Shown: positions 32,948-42,192, numbered from the stretch's first letter. The stretch: DNA of 53,410 bases from Chloroflexota bacterium (GCA_020628815.1 JAHDEN010000016.1:1-53410), one strand, 5' to 3'. Program-made: numbers and translations. The notes: generated by a model from the letters alone, not told the origin.

Positions 32948-34237
32948 TTACTCGACCCCAATCGTTATTTTTGTATCTAACTTCAACTCGTTCGAAATCA
33001 TTGTGCCTGCAACCTTTAAGGCGTCAGAAATGGTTTCGGCCGACTGGAGCTCTTTTCTAATTTTGTTGACGATTAATTGTTCTTGCGCCTGCTTTTTGGC
33101 TGCAGAAAACAGTCTCGCATTACGCAGACCAACTGAAATTTGATCAGCAATTGATTCGAGCAAAAATGCATCATCTAAATCAAGTGGGCGAGTATCATCT
33201 TGGCGAATATCAATAACGCCCCAAATGTCGCTGCCCGACTTGATAGGGACGGCCATTTCGCTATGAGCCGCTGGGCTAGGATAACCTGGAATCACATAGT
33301 CTGAGTTTTCAAGGTCGGTTAACCAAAACGCCCGTTTTTCTTCAAATACTTTGCCGAAAATTCCCGATTGAATGGGCAAACGATATCCTTTTGGAATAAG
33401 CGAGTTTCCATCCCGATCACGATCGGCTGATAGTTGAAGGGTATTAAAGTCGATGTAGTCATCTTTCAAATAAACGGCCGCGTGTAAATAGGATTTATGT
33501 TCCTGCAGCAGGGAGACGATCTCTTGAATAAGCGTTTCTTCATTGAGAATCGCCGCGATTTTTTGACCAATTTGAGATGAAATTTCGATTGTTGCAGCTC
33601 GGGTTTTGACCCGATCTTGGAACCTCGCAGCTTCATGCTCTAGAGCCATATTCAGTGCGTGTTCCCTAGTTTTGGCCAGCTCCATCTGTTTTACGAGCCG
33701 GTTAAGGCTAAGCTGGCCTGCAACTGCGACAAGCGCAAACGCAAAAATGATCACGAGCCAAAAGTATGGCATTAGTTCGATTTGCTCAAACGGCCCCGGC
33801 TCTAGCCAAAAGTACAAGATGCCGCCCAACCCCAAAAATGTGGCGATGTATGATGCAAATCCCAAACGGACACCGAGGTAAATGCACACAATCAGCGGAA
33901 TCGCGGCCAGAAGGAGCAAGCTGCTGGATATTAATCCGTTAAACAAAAGCTGATCGAAACCAACAAAAGTTAATCCAACCGTTAACAGGGTGGCACGAAT
34001 TTTAAAGTCTAAGTTTTTAAACCAAACTGCGAACGCAAAAACAAGCGCAAACCCACCATAGAGCCATAATCGAAAAGGCTCTTGGGGCGGGGTGATAAAT
34101 AGCATGTAGAGCGTAACAAGGACAAAGACAACCGCGAATCCCGGTATCAAAAGATCCAAAGATTGGGTGCGATTGATGTTGATCAGCTCTTGTTGGGCAG
34201 ATGATCGTTGGCGCCATAAGAAGGAGAAGTTTGTCAT
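32948..34237 (-). CDS. Polytopic membrane protein with one GAF domain
   Basis: This 429-residue protein has about six TM helices in residues 27-180 (LDLLIPGFAVVFVLVTLYML, ALVFAFAVWF, SSSLLLLAAIPLIVCIYLG, ATFLGLGGILYFWL, YFWLVIIFAFALVAVAGQL). A helical linker (about 185-225) leads to a GAF (about 228-390, SEMAVPIKSGSDIWGVIDIRQ). It ends with the shared stub (LIVNKIRKELQSAETISDALK). It lacks any kinase or other output. The GAF lacks the LPDTRSE form of its paralogues and reads PSPAAHSEMAVP. Its ATG overlaps the stop of the preceding gene by 4 bp (ATGA), so both proteins are translated together and probably interact. Confidence 0.9.
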   Translation of the reverse strand: MTNFSFLWRQRSSAQQELININRTQSLDLLIPGFAVVFVLVTLYMLFITPPQEPFRLWLYGGFALVFAFAVWFKNLDFKIRATLLTVGLTFVGFDQLLFNGLISSSLLLLAAIPLIVCIYLGVRLGFASYIATFLGLGGILYFWLEPGPFEQIELMPYFWLVIIFAFALVAVAGQLSLNRLVKQMELAKTREHALNMALEHEAARFQDRVKTRAATIEISSQIGQKIAAILNEETLIQEIVSLLQEHKSYLHAAVYLKDDYIDFNTLQLSADRDRDGNSLIPKGYRLPIQSGIFGKVFEEKRAFWLTDLENSDYVIPGYPSPAAHSEMAVPIKSGSDIWGVIDIRQDDTRPLDLDDAFLLESIADQISVGLRNARLFSAAKKQAQEQLIVNKIRKELQSAETISDALKVAGTMISNELKLDTKITIGVE

Positions 34238-35562
34238 TCATCCTCTCCTTGGTCTGGTTGTAGCAATTCAGGATCTAGAGAAATTTTGACTGAAATGGGC
34301 TCTAGCACATGCGAAATATGCCGGCCGACCACACGCATGCTCGAGTGAATATCGGGAGCAACCTGCAGCTTTAGCGACATTGAGTTCAAAATAGATTCTC
34401 GTGTTAGCTGCTCTTCTGCCTGTTGGAAGATGTTGACGTTGCTAATTGCGGTTCCCAATTGCTTCGCGATCGTTTCCAAAATGCTGATATGGCTTTCAAC
34501 CGATTCAAATAGGTGGTTGTTTTGAACGTCGAGTACGCCCAATACAGAATTGTCCCAAATGATCGGTACAGCGATTTCTGAACGGGTGTCTGGCAAAAGA
34601 GAGTTTGAAACCCAATCTTCTGAATCATGTACATTTTCGACAAAAATCGATTCAGATTCTTTGGCCGCCCGGCCGACGATCCCGGTTCCCCAATCAAGTT
34701 TGTGTTCCCCGATCAGCAACGCGGTGCCAGCTTCACCGGTGGCCCCAGCGATTTTCAAGATTTTTGATTCCGGCTGAATTAAGTAGACCTGAACATGGTA
34801 GTAATTAAACGCTTTGCGGATTTGTTCTACCACGTCACCGATCAACCTGTTTTCGTCCAAGATTGTGCTGATCAGCCGGTTAACGTCTTGGGTAATATCT
34901 AGCGATCGAGTATGGTCATAGACTCGTTCTTCAAGCAATTTTTGCTCTGTGTCTAATTGAACTTTTAAAGCTTCTTGTTTATGCAGTGCGTGGTTGTTTG
35001 AATTAATCAAAACGATCGCGAGGGCAATAAACAGGGCTGAAATAACCCCGGCTTGCATCAGAAGTGTTGTTGGGGGTAAATTCGCAGCTTGTTGAAAGAT
35101 AGAGATCGATGTGTCGGGGATAAACCGGAACCAAGCTAAGGCGGCCGAAACTAAAATTTGTGCCGCCAGAAATACAAATACGCTTGACTGTAAATTGAAT
35201 AAAACAGAGCTGAGGAATGTTGCCAAAAGCAGCAGCAAAACTCCGAACAAGAGCCAGTTTGTAAACAAGAAGTATCCACCCGTTAAGAAAACCAAGGTTA
35301 CCAACGAAAAGCTTTTAACGTTGTAGCTGGCTCGGGTAGTTAGGTAGAACAGGGTGCAAACAATACTAAAAAACAGCATTAAAAAGCCGCTGTATATTGT
35401 TTGATTGGTTAGCTCAAATATGGGAGATTCAATGGATGACCGGGTGAAAAACAGCACCACACCTGCAAATAAATAGGCGATCGCAAACAGCCCCATCAGG
35501 GTGAGCATTAGATCCTTTCGAAAGGTTTCAGCTAGCGAAGCTTGTTGCACTGCAGAGGTCAT
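34234..35562 (-). CDS. Polytopic membrane protein with one GAF domain (paralogue)
   Basis: This 442-residue paralogue of the next gene has about six TM helices in residues 18-205 (LTLMGLFAIAYLFAGVVLFF, GFLMLFFSIVCTLFYL, FLTGGYFLFTNWLLFGVLLLL, VFVFLAAQILVSAALAWF, QAGVISALFIALAIVLI). A linker with EERVYDHTRSLDITQDVNRLI follows, then a typical GAF (about 235-395, YYHVQVYLIQPESK, LPDTRSEIAVPIIWDNSVLG). The stub LNSMSLKLQVAPDIHSSMRV closes it. There is no output domain. It lies 10 bp after the dCache-HAMP-GAF gene and overlaps the next by 4 bp. The ATG at 35562 is the natural start before the first TM. Confidence 0.9.
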   Translation of the reverse strand: MTSAVQQASLAETFRKDLMLTLMGLFAIAYLFAGVVLFFTRSSIESPIFELTNQTIYSGFLMLFFSIVCTLFYLTTRASYNVKSFSLVTLVFLTGGYFLFTNWLLFGVLLLLLATFLSSVLFNLQSSVFVFLAAQILVSAALAWFRFIPDTSISIFQQAANLPPTTLLMQAGVISALFIALAIVLINSNNHALHKQEALKVQLDTEQKLLEERVYDHTRSLDITQDVNRLISTILDENRLIGDVVEQIRKAFNYYHVQVYLIQPESKILKIAGATGEAGTALLIGEHKLDWGTGIVGRAAKESESIFVENVHDSEDWVSNSLLPDTRSEIAVPIIWDNSVLGVLDVQNNHLFESVESHISILETIAKQLGTAISNVNIFQQAEEQLTRESILNSMSLKLQVAPDIHSSMRVVGRHISHVLEPISVKISLDPELLQPDQGEDE

Positions 35563-35572
35563 GGGAAATTAT

Positions 35573-38125
35573 TTACGAGTTACCCGTACCATTAGAATGG
35601 CCGTTTAAGAATGTCTTTGAATCACCTGACTCTTTTTTAGAGTCGGCCGACTGGCCGTTTTCTAACCGCTCTTCGGGATTAGGGGTCAGATAAATAGCCG
35701 TGTTTTTGTTCCCCAGCATCTGGCTAATTTCACGTACGGCCGTCTTCATAGCTGAATCAACATCTCGGGTCCGTAAAATCTTTTCACGCACCTCATTTAA
35801 GAGCAACTCGCGATTTGCCCGCTCTTTTTCAGCCTGATACTGTTGGGCATTACGAATTCCGATAGCTAGCTGAGAGGCGATAGAACTTAACAACGTTGCG
35901 TCTTCGGTTGTTAACCGATTGACCTTGTTATCCTGAATATCAATCACACCCAAAACCTCGTCACCAAGAGACATAGGAACCGCCAGCTCAGATTTTGTGT
36001 CGGGTAAATGAGGGTTAGGTAGCCACTGAGGGGTTTCGCTTACATCCGATGCCAGAATGTACTTGTTTTCAGAAGCCGCACGGCCAACCAATCCAGATTC
36101 TATCGAGATGATATGGTTTTCCTCTCTCAGTAACTTTCCAACTTCACCGGAGCCAGCCATCATTTTTAACTTGGTGTTTTCTTCGTTAAGTGCATAAATG
36201 TGAACATGGTAGTACTCAAACACACTTTGGAGCTGATCGATCACAGTTCTTAACAGATCTTGGGTGTTCGTAATTCTTGACAAACTGTGTGATACGCCGA
36301 AAGATGCCTCTAATGCCTGTGTACGTTCAGTTACACGATCTTCCAGCTCATTAATCAACCTTTGTGATTGATCAGCCATCTGATTAAATGCGATTGACAG
36401 TCGCCCTACTTCGTCGGCTGACTCAACCGTTGCACGAGCGTCCAAGTTCCCTGATTCTAGTTCGTTGGCGACGTTGGCGAGATTCGTGATGGGGGATGAA
36501 ACCGCAAGCGAGATAAAACGAGCCAAGAAAACACCGAGCAAAGCTAAAAGTACGCCCAAGATTGTTTGGGTTAGCTGTTGTTCGCGAATAACCTGCTCTA
36601 CAGCTGCGAGCGGCCGGGAGACCAAAACACTCCACTGATTCGAATTTGTGGTGGCATCCGTTTGAGGATCTGGGTAAACGTTTAATGGCACCGCGGTGAA
36701 AATATTTGTTTCTTCTTGTGCTTGGCGCTCAACAAAGTTCATCTCCAGCAGATTGTCAATTTCAGCTTGGTTAAATGAATTTTGAACCAACACACCTTGC
36801 CCTCTAACTAAAGGGAGCATCCTTTGCTGATCGATGACCATCGCAAAGTTTGTCTCAATCTCAGTTTCTTGATCTTCGCCTAAGGCTAGGATTAGCGCAC
36901 TGGTAGAGTAGGTTGTATAGATTGTGCCAATTAAATTGTTGTTCAGGTCTAAAATGGGGACAGCAATCGGAATCGACAGGCCACCGCCCATTTGAGAAGG
37001 CTGTGGCGATCCGATATAAACTTTTCGGCCGTTTGAAGCTTGAATAAAATTCCACCAGTCTGTGTCGTTGTATCGATATTGGAGTGCATCTGTTTTGCCC
37101 CCCATGGCGACAACTGAACCGAATTTGTTGACGATAATAATTTCTTGGGTGGCAGATGATTGCGATGTGAAATTGCGCAGAATGTCGGCCGTTGGATTCC
37201 GCAAGCGACTAAAAAACAGAAAATGCTGCTCTAGTGTGAAGTCATCGGCCAGATTAATCCAAATACGATTTCTTTCTTCAAGGACACGTTCAACAATTGC
37301 AATGTTCCGATCCTGTTTGTTCACCAAATCGTCAAACCCAGCAGTGTCAGCATTGATAAAATTTAAGATGATCTGATTGGAAACAAGTGTTTCTAGCTGC
37401 CCGATATGGCCCGTAAACTGAGACTCAATTTTTGCAGCAACACTCTGGCCGCGTAATTCGATTTCAGTTTGTGTAGATTCAACCAGAGCGTTACGGGTTG
37501 ACTGGGTAACGATGAGTGTGGGAATGGTTGTCGCAAATAAAATAATCGTCACGGTGATCACAATCAATTTAGTTGTGATTTGGAACGCCCTAAAGCTCAG
37601 AATAAACAAAAAGAGCAAGAGTGCGATCAGCCCGGTGCCAATAAAAATCGTGGCAATGTTGGTTGCAGGTAAAAAGATTCTTGGGAACGGGGCAAGGAAA
37701 TCTACGAGTAATACAGCTAATGCACAAATAATCCCAATAAGAGTCACAATAAACTGCGGACGAGACTCAAGGCATAAAACGCTAATTAACCAAGTTCCAA
37801 AACCAAGTGTAATAGCTACGCTGATCGCAATGTTTGTAAAACTAAATGGAATTGAGATGAAGGCTGTGATCAACCCTGTAACTAAAAAGCCAACCCCCAA
37901 AACCCGCTTTTGATTGAATATCGCAATCGTGCCGGTTCCGTATAAAATGCCTACAAAACAAAAAAGAGCGACATAGTAATAGATGAAGGTTTGCTGGCTT
38001 TGCCAAGCAACATATGTAGCGATTAATGTTCCAACAATCGCGGTGGCCAGTAAAACAAGGCTCACACGTTGTGCATTTTGTTGTAGAAATTGCGAATTAT
38101 TTGAGGAATCCGGAGTCACATTCAT
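35573..38125 (-). CDS. Polytopic dCache-HAMP-GAF sensor protein without kinase domain
   Basis: This 850-residue protein is the first gene of the signalling operon. It has about seven TM helices (20-205), an extracytoplasmic dCache-like ligand domain (about 210-515, with IIIVNKFGSVVAMGG, YNDTDWWNFIQASNGRKVYIG, SIPIAVPILDLNNNLIGTIY), another TM helix (about 525-548), a HAMP (about 550-600, SSPITNLANVANELESGNLD), a short coiled coil, one GAF (about 630-790, LPDTKSELAVPMSLGDEVLG) and the shared stub (LLLNEVREKILRTRDVDSAM). In ordinary sensors HAMP-GAF would lead to HisKA or a methyl-accepting domain; here nothing follows but an SG/N-rich tail. It is likely the outer sensor of a multi-protein kinase complex. 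The ligand is unknown. Confidence 0.92.
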   Translation of the reverse strand: MNVTPDSSNNSQFLQQNAQRVSLVLLATAIVGTLIATYVAWQSQQTFIYYYVALFCFVGILYGTGTIAIFNQKRVLGVGFLVTGLITAFISIPFSFTNIAISVAITLGFGTWLISVLCLESRPQFIVTLIGIICALAVLLVDFLAPFPRIFLPATNIATIFIGTGLIALLLFLFILSFRAFQITTKLIVITVTIILFATTIPTLIVTQSTRNALVESTQTEIELRGQSVAAKIESQFTGHIGQLETLVSNQIILNFINADTAGFDDLVNKQDRNIAIVERVLEERNRIWINLADDFTLEQHFLFFSRLRNPTADILRNFTSQSSATQEIIIVNKFGSVVAMGGKTDALQYRYNDTDWWNFIQASNGRKVYIGSPQPSQMGGGLSIPIAVPILDLNNNLIGTIYTTYSTSALILALGEDQETEIETNFAMVIDQQRMLPLVRGQGVLVQNSFNQAEIDNLLEMNFVERQAQEETNIFTAVPLNVYPDPQTDATTNSNQWSVLVSRPLAAVEQVIREQQLTQTILGVLLALLGVFLARFISLAVSSPITNLANVANELESGNLDARATVESADEVGRLSIAFNQMADQSQRLINELEDRVTERTQALEASFGVSHSLSRITNTQDLLRTVIDQLQSVFEYYHVHIYALNEENTKLKMMAGSGEVGKLLREENHIISIESGLVGRAASENKYILASDVSETPQWLPNPHLPDTKSELAVPMSLGDEVLGVIDIQDNKVNRLTTEDATLLSSIASQLAIGIRNAQQYQAEKERANRELLLNEVREKILRTRDVDSAMKTAVREISQMLGNKNTAIYLTPNPEERLENGQSADSKKESGDSKTFLNGHSNGTGNS

Positions 38126-38419
38126 ATACGTACCACTTTGAACGGAAAACTAGCGTTACGATAGCGGGATATTATCTTACGAAAATGCTTTCATAACAGC
38201 TTCGGATAATAACATAGTTAAGAGTTAGATTACGTGAATTGAACGTAACTGATCTCTCGAGTGTTACTCTGGTAATTTAAAGCGAAACGCGAAATCTCGC
38301 AATGGTGGATTGGTCCGGTATTTAAGTCGTAGTAGGAGCGAGGTACTGATTACCGGCCGGGTTCGATTCAGATCCTCAAAAATCGACAGAATTTGGCTTT
38401 TTTGAGCCAAATATCTAGC
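38126..38419 (-). promoter_or_regulatory. Operon promoter region and gatB 3' hairpin
   Basis: This 294-bp spacer precedes the seven-gene signalling operon and must contain its promoter. I could not single out one clear -35/-10 pair. Near its far end is ATTTGGCT, a 6-nt loop, AGCCAAAT (38391-38398 and 38405-38412), 8 bp after the gatB stop, a likely gatB terminator with a weak U-rich stretch (ATTTTT) some 10 nt on. No gene is present. Confidence 0.5.
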
Positions 38420-39871
38420 CTATTCGTTAAGCAGATCGGCTAACGCTTTATCTAGCAGTTGGTTCACCAATCCAGGATTCCCTTTCCCTTTTAGCTCTCG
38501 CATAACAGACCCCATGAAGAAGCCGCGTAGTTTAACTTTGCCAGCTTTATAATCTTCGCGCTCTTTTGCATTGTTTTCGATGACTTGTTGGATGATCTCT
38601 AAAATTGCCCCGTCATCTGAAACTTGAGCCAACCCTTTTTCATCCACAATCTCTTTAGCGCTTTTGCCACTTTCTAAAATATCGACCAGCACATCTTTGG
38701 CCGTATTGTTGTTAATTGTCCCGGCATCAACCAATCCAATTAGTTCGACCAACCCGGCCGGTGACAGTTGAATCGCATTAATCGACTGTTTGCTTTCATT
38801 CATGATGGCGAACAGATTGTTGATAATCCAGTTGGCCACTTTTTTAGCGGGCCCACCGGCCGTGACAGCCGCATCAAACCATTCTGCAACGGTGTGATCT
38901 TCAGCCAACACGTTGGCGTCATATGCCGACAAGCCCAACTCACCCGTATAACGGCCGATTTTGGCATCAGGCAATTCAACCATTGCGGCCCGTACCCGAT
39001 CAATCCATTCTTGATCTACAAACAGCGGCGGCAAATCAGGATCTGGAAAATACCTGTAGTCATGTGCATCTTCTTTGCTGCGTTGGGTGTAGGTTTTGCG
39101 TTTATCCTCATCCCAGCCCAGCGTTTCTTGATCGATGGAGCCGCCCGCTTCGTAAATTCGCTCTTGTTCTTTTAGCTGATAGTTAATCGCATCGGTCATC
39201 GCCCTAAAGCTGTTTAGATTTTTGACCTCAACACGGGTGTTCAGCACATCGGTCCCTTTTTCACGAATCGAGATATTTGCTTCAAATCGAATAATCCCTT
39301 TCTCCATGTCGCCGGTGTTGACGCCGGTGTAGCGCAGAATTTGGCGCACTTTGGTCGCGTAGGCCAACGCTTCTTCGGCCGAACGGATATCAGGCTCAGA
39401 CACGATCTCGAGCAGCGGAACACCAGCCCGGTTGTAATCAACCAGCGAGACGCCTTTGCCCACGTGGGACAACTTCCCCGTATCTTCTTCCATGTGCGCC
39501 CGGGTAACGCGAATTCGTTTGGTTGTGCCATCTTCAAGCTCAATGTCCAAATGCCCTTCTGTTGCAATCGGATTTTCAAGCTGGGTAATTTGGTACCCTT
39601 TGGGCAGGTCGGGATAGAAATAGTTTTTACGCTCGAACGCATTAAACTGGTTAATGTCGCAATTAAGAGCCATGCCCACCTTCATCGCCATTTCGATCGC
39701 GTCGCGATTGACAACGGGCAACATGCCGGGCATACCCAGGCTTAGGGGGTCAACGGCCGAATTGGGGTCAGCTTCTACGCTGTCAACCACACGGCAACCG
39801 CTGAACATTTTTGATTCTGTCAGCATTTCTGCATGAATTTCTAATCCGATAACTGCTTCGTATTTGCTCAT
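38420..39871 (-). CDS. gatB: Asp-tRNA(Asn)/Glu-tRNA(Gln) amidotransferase subunit B
   Basis: GatB, with GatA and GatC, turns Glu-tRNA(Gln) and/or Asp-tRNA(Asn) into the amidated forms; it phosphorylates the bound Glu/Asp. This 483-residue copy begins at the ATG at 39869-39871 (MSKYEAVIGLEIHAEM), the usual GatB start. A more upstream Met would add 27 residues encoded by spacer repeats. Signatures: LSLGMPGMLPVVN, FERKNYFYPDLPKGYQITQ, EEDTGKLSH, VDYNRAGVPLLEIVSEPD, the long kinase cradle, and the C-terminal YqeY-like tail domain ending GKGNPGLVNQLLDKALADLL. Length is normal. gatC is not in the window. Confidence 0.97.
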   Translation of the reverse strand: MSKYEAVIGLEIHAEMLTESKMFSGCRVVDSVEADPNSAVDPLSLGMPGMLPVVNRDAIEMAMKVGMALNCDINQFNAFERKNYFYPDLPKGYQITQLENPIATEGHLDIELEDGTTKRIRVTRAHMEEDTGKLSHVGKGVSLVDYNRAGVPLLEIVSEPDIRSAEEALAYATKVRQILRYTGVNTGDMEKGIIRFEANISIREKGTDVLNTRVEVKNLNSFRAMTDAINYQLKEQERIYEAGGSIDQETLGWDEDKRKTYTQRSKEDAHDYRYFPDPDLPPLFVDQEWIDRVRAAMVELPDAKIGRYTGELGLSAYDANVLAEDHTVAEWFDAAVTAGGPAKKVANWIINNLFAIMNESKQSINAIQLSPAGLVELIGLVDAGTINNNTAKDVLVDILESGKSAKEIVDEKGLAQVSDDGAILEIIQQVIENNAKEREDYKAGKVKLRGFFMGSVMRELKGKGNPGLVNQLLDKALADLLNE

Positions 39872-39957
39872 AGTCGAGGTGGCGGGTTTGCGAGTCTGCG
39901 GGGTAGCGAGTGATTTCTCGTGAAAAGTCACCCGCAAACCTGTAACTCGCACACACG
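39872..39957. repeat. Spacer of quasi-repeat words (gcgagt / cccgcaaac)
   Basis: The 86-bp spacer has ggcgggtttgcgagt on one side and acccgcaaacctgtaactcgc on the other. The two sides are partly complementary (GCGGGTTTGCGAG versus CCCGCAAACCTG...CTCGC). It may fold into a long imperfect hairpin between the hexapeptide-repeat gene and gatB. Confidence 0.5.
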
Positions 39958-40731
39958 CTACATTTTAATAATTTCTTGCGGTGTGCCGATTATCTCTTGA
40001 TCCCGGCCGATGATTGAGTCACGTAAGTTGAGGTTCGAGATCTTTGCACCATCGTCAACGATGCAATTTTCAAGCACACAATTTTGCACCAAAGCGCCAG
40101 CGCCTATCGAAACATAGGGGCCGATCATCGATGAATAGATTTCCGCTTCTTCATGCAGATAGACGGGGGGAATGACCCCAAACTCCTCGGTATAGCTACG
40201 TTCGAGGGCGTTTTTACTGCTGTACCCGATGCCGAGCAAGCGGCGATTGGCCTGCACGAGATCATCGACATCCCCGACAGAGATCATTTTGTCCGGCCGG
40301 ATCGTTTCTGTATCTAACTCACGGTCGCTTTCCCAATCGAGAACTTTATCTAGAGCGTTTTTAGAACGGAACCAGAAAGCCCGATTCATGAGTGAAACGA
40401 TTTTTGATTCAGTTTGTGCCTCTATTTTGTCGTATTTGGCAATCACGATGGTCCCATCTGTAACGACAAGGCAGGGGCCATCTGGCAAAAGACCTTTTTC
40501 GCGGCAGGCGCGTAACGCACCGATATTTCCGATTTCGGCCGGTAAATCGAGCCGAGCAGACTTTTCTGCAAACGCCAAAACGCTGTCATCGACTAAATTC
40601 CCGGCCGTGACAAACAGACTGCCGTCTGTGGCATACGGCAAGGTCTGAGCCAATATTTGGCTCAGAACCGTCCCATCTGCCAGACGGCTGTTTAAATGAT
40701 TGTTGGTGGTTAACAGAAAAACTATTTTCAT
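39958..40731 (-). CDS. Nucleotidyltransferase-like protein with C-terminal left-handed beta-helix
   Basis: This is a 257-residue protein. The N-terminal part looks like a degenerate GT-A nucleotidyltransferase: the usual GGxGTRLxP at the N-terminus is replaced by MKIVFLLTTNNHLNSRLADGTVLS. The C-terminal third has hexapeptide repeats (AEIYSSMIGPYVSIGAGALVQNCVLENCIVDDGAKI, split as I/V-G-x-x-x-x units) ending ISNLNLRDSIIGRDQEIIG, as in GlgC/GlmU-like proteins. It may have lost catalysis and act as a regulatory or structural subunit. It sits 9 bp after gatA and about 86 bp before gatB on the same strand, so it is co-transcribed with the amidotransferase genes. This is an unusual place for such a protein. 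Confidence 0.65.
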   Translation of the reverse strand: MKIVFLLTTNNHLNSRLADGTVLSQILAQTLPYATDGSLFVTAGNLVDDSVLAFAEKSARLDLPAEIGNIGALRACREKGLLPDGPCLVVTDGTIVIAKYDKIEAQTESKIVSLMNRAFWFRSKNALDKVLDWESDRELDTETIRPDKMISVGDVDDLVQANRRLLGIGYSSKNALERSYTEEFGVIPPVYLHEEAEIYSSMIGPYVSIGAGALVQNCVLENCIVDDGAKISNLNLRDSIIGRDQEIIGTPQEIIKM

Positions 40732-40740
40732 GAGGGAAAA

Positions 40741-42192
40741 TTACAACGATGGCCGTTGCTTGTGCCAGTCAGTTGCCTGCTCATAGGCAAACGCTGTGTT
40801 CAAAATCAGCTCTTCTTGCAGTGTGTTCCCCATCAACTGTAGCCCGATCGGCATATTGTCCCGATCGAAGCCGCAGGGGACCGACAGGCCGCACCCGGCC
40901 GACAAGTTGAGCGATACGGTGTAAATGTCTGACAGGTACATTTCGAGCGGATCGGTTGTTTTATCACCGATTTTAAAAGCGGTGTCAGGGGCGGTTGGGG
41001 TTGCGATGACATCGACCTGTTCAAACGCTTTTTCAAAGTCCCGAATAATCAGCGTGCGGGCCTTTAACGCTTTGCCATAATAAGCATCGTAATAGCCCGA
41101 ACTTAGCGCAAACGTTCCCAACATAATTCGGTTTTTAACTTCGTCCCCAAATTTGGCACGGGTTTTCATCGTTGTTTCGGTCACGTCTCGGCCGCTGCCG
41201 CGCGGACCGTAGCGCACCCCGTCGTAGCGGGCCAAGTTGCTGCTCGCTTCGCTGGTGGCGATCAAGTAATAGGTGGCTAACGCATAGTCCGCCATATTTA
41301 GATCGATTTCGATGATTTCAGCACCCAAGTCGGCCAATTTATCAATCGCCGCTCGCACTGCCGCTTCTGTGTCAGCATCCATCCCATCAATAAAATATTG
41401 TTTAGGGATGCCGACTTTTAAGCCTTTAATATCGCCGGTTAAAGCCGCTTCATAATCGGGGACGGGGCGTTGCAAGCTGGTGCTGTCGCGCGGGTCATGA
41501 CCGGCTACCGTGCCGAGCATGGCGGCTGCATCTTGCACCGTGCGGCCGAAGGTGCCGATTTGGTCGAGCGACGAAGCATAGGCGATAACGCCCCAGCGTG
41601 ATACACGGCCGTATGTGGGTCTGATCCCCACAATGTTGCAGAACGAAGCGGGGGTGCGCACACTGCCGCCGGTATCTGTGCCGAGCGAGGCATAAGCCAT
41701 GCCGCTGGCGACCGCCGCCGCACTGCCACCCGAACTACCGCCCGGCACACGGGTTAAATCCCACGGGTTGCTGGTCGTTTGGTATGCAGAATGTTCGGTT
41801 GATGATCCCATCCCGAACTCGTCCGTATTGGTCATGCCGACGATGACGGCTCCGGCCGCTTTTAGTTTTTCGGTGACAAAGGCGTTGTAGGGGGGCTTGA
41901 ATCCCTCTAGAATCTTGCTCCCTGCGGTGGTTTCAACCCCATCTGCACAGATTAGATCTTTGATGCCAACTGGGATACCGAGCATGGGGGATGACTCACC
42001 ACGGGCGATACGCTCGTCGGCCGCTTTGGCTTGTTCAAGCGCCAGTTCGTCCGTGGTCCGCACATAAGATTTAACATCACCATCAACCGCATCGATGCGG
42101 CTCAAAATCGCTTCGGTCAGGGCAACGCTGGTTGTGTCGCCACTGCGTAATTGGTCCCGCACCTGCGTGAGGGTTTTTTCGGTTAAAGACAT
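40741..42192 (-). CDS. gatA: Asp-tRNA(Asn)/Glu-tRNA(Gln) amidotransferase subunit A
   Basis: GatA is the glutaminase/amidase subunit that releases ammonia from glutamine for GatB. This 483-residue copy has the full amidase signature: Lys in GIPVGIKDLICADGVETTAGS, the first Ser and Gly-rich loop GGSSGGSAAAVASGMAYASL, and the nucleophilic Ser in GTDTGGSVRTPASFCNIVG. The three residues form the Ser-cisSer-Lys triad. The C-terminal LSAGCGLSVPCGFDRDNMPIGLQLMG is standard. Length is normal for the family. The gene leads a gatA-X-gatB unit. The start ATG at 42192 follows AAAAATTT with no SD. Confidence 0.97.
   Translation of the reverse strand: MSLTEKTLTQVRDQLRSGDTTSVALTEAILSRIDAVDGDVKSYVRTTDELALEQAKAADERIARGESSPMLGIPVGIKDLICADGVETTAGSKILEGFKPPYNAFVTEKLKAAGAVIVGMTNTDEFGMGSSTEHSAYQTTSNPWDLTRVPGGSSGGSAAAVASGMAYASLGTDTGGSVRTPASFCNIVGIRPTYGRVSRWGVIAYASSLDQIGTFGRTVQDAAAMLGTVAGHDPRDSTSLQRPVPDYEAALTGDIKGLKVGIPKQYFIDGMDADTEAAVRAAIDKLADLGAEIIEIDLNMADYALATYYLIATSEASSNLARYDGVRYGPRGSGRDVTETTMKTRAKFGDEVKNRIMLGTFALSSGYYDAYYGKALKARTLIIRDFEKAFEQVDVIATPTAPDTAFKIGDKTTDPLEMYLSDIYTVSLNLSAGCGLSVPCGFDRDNMPIGLQLMGNTLQEELILNTAFAYEQATDWHKQRPSL

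Noticed and set aside
37512..37913. Plus-strand frame opposite the TM region of the dCache-HAMP-GAF protein
   Set aside because: The antisense of hydrophobic codons gives a basic, low-complexity product, and the minus-strand protein is well supported.
39341..39745. Plus-strand frame opposite gatB
   Set aside because: gatB is fully conserved here. The opposite frame shows no family features.
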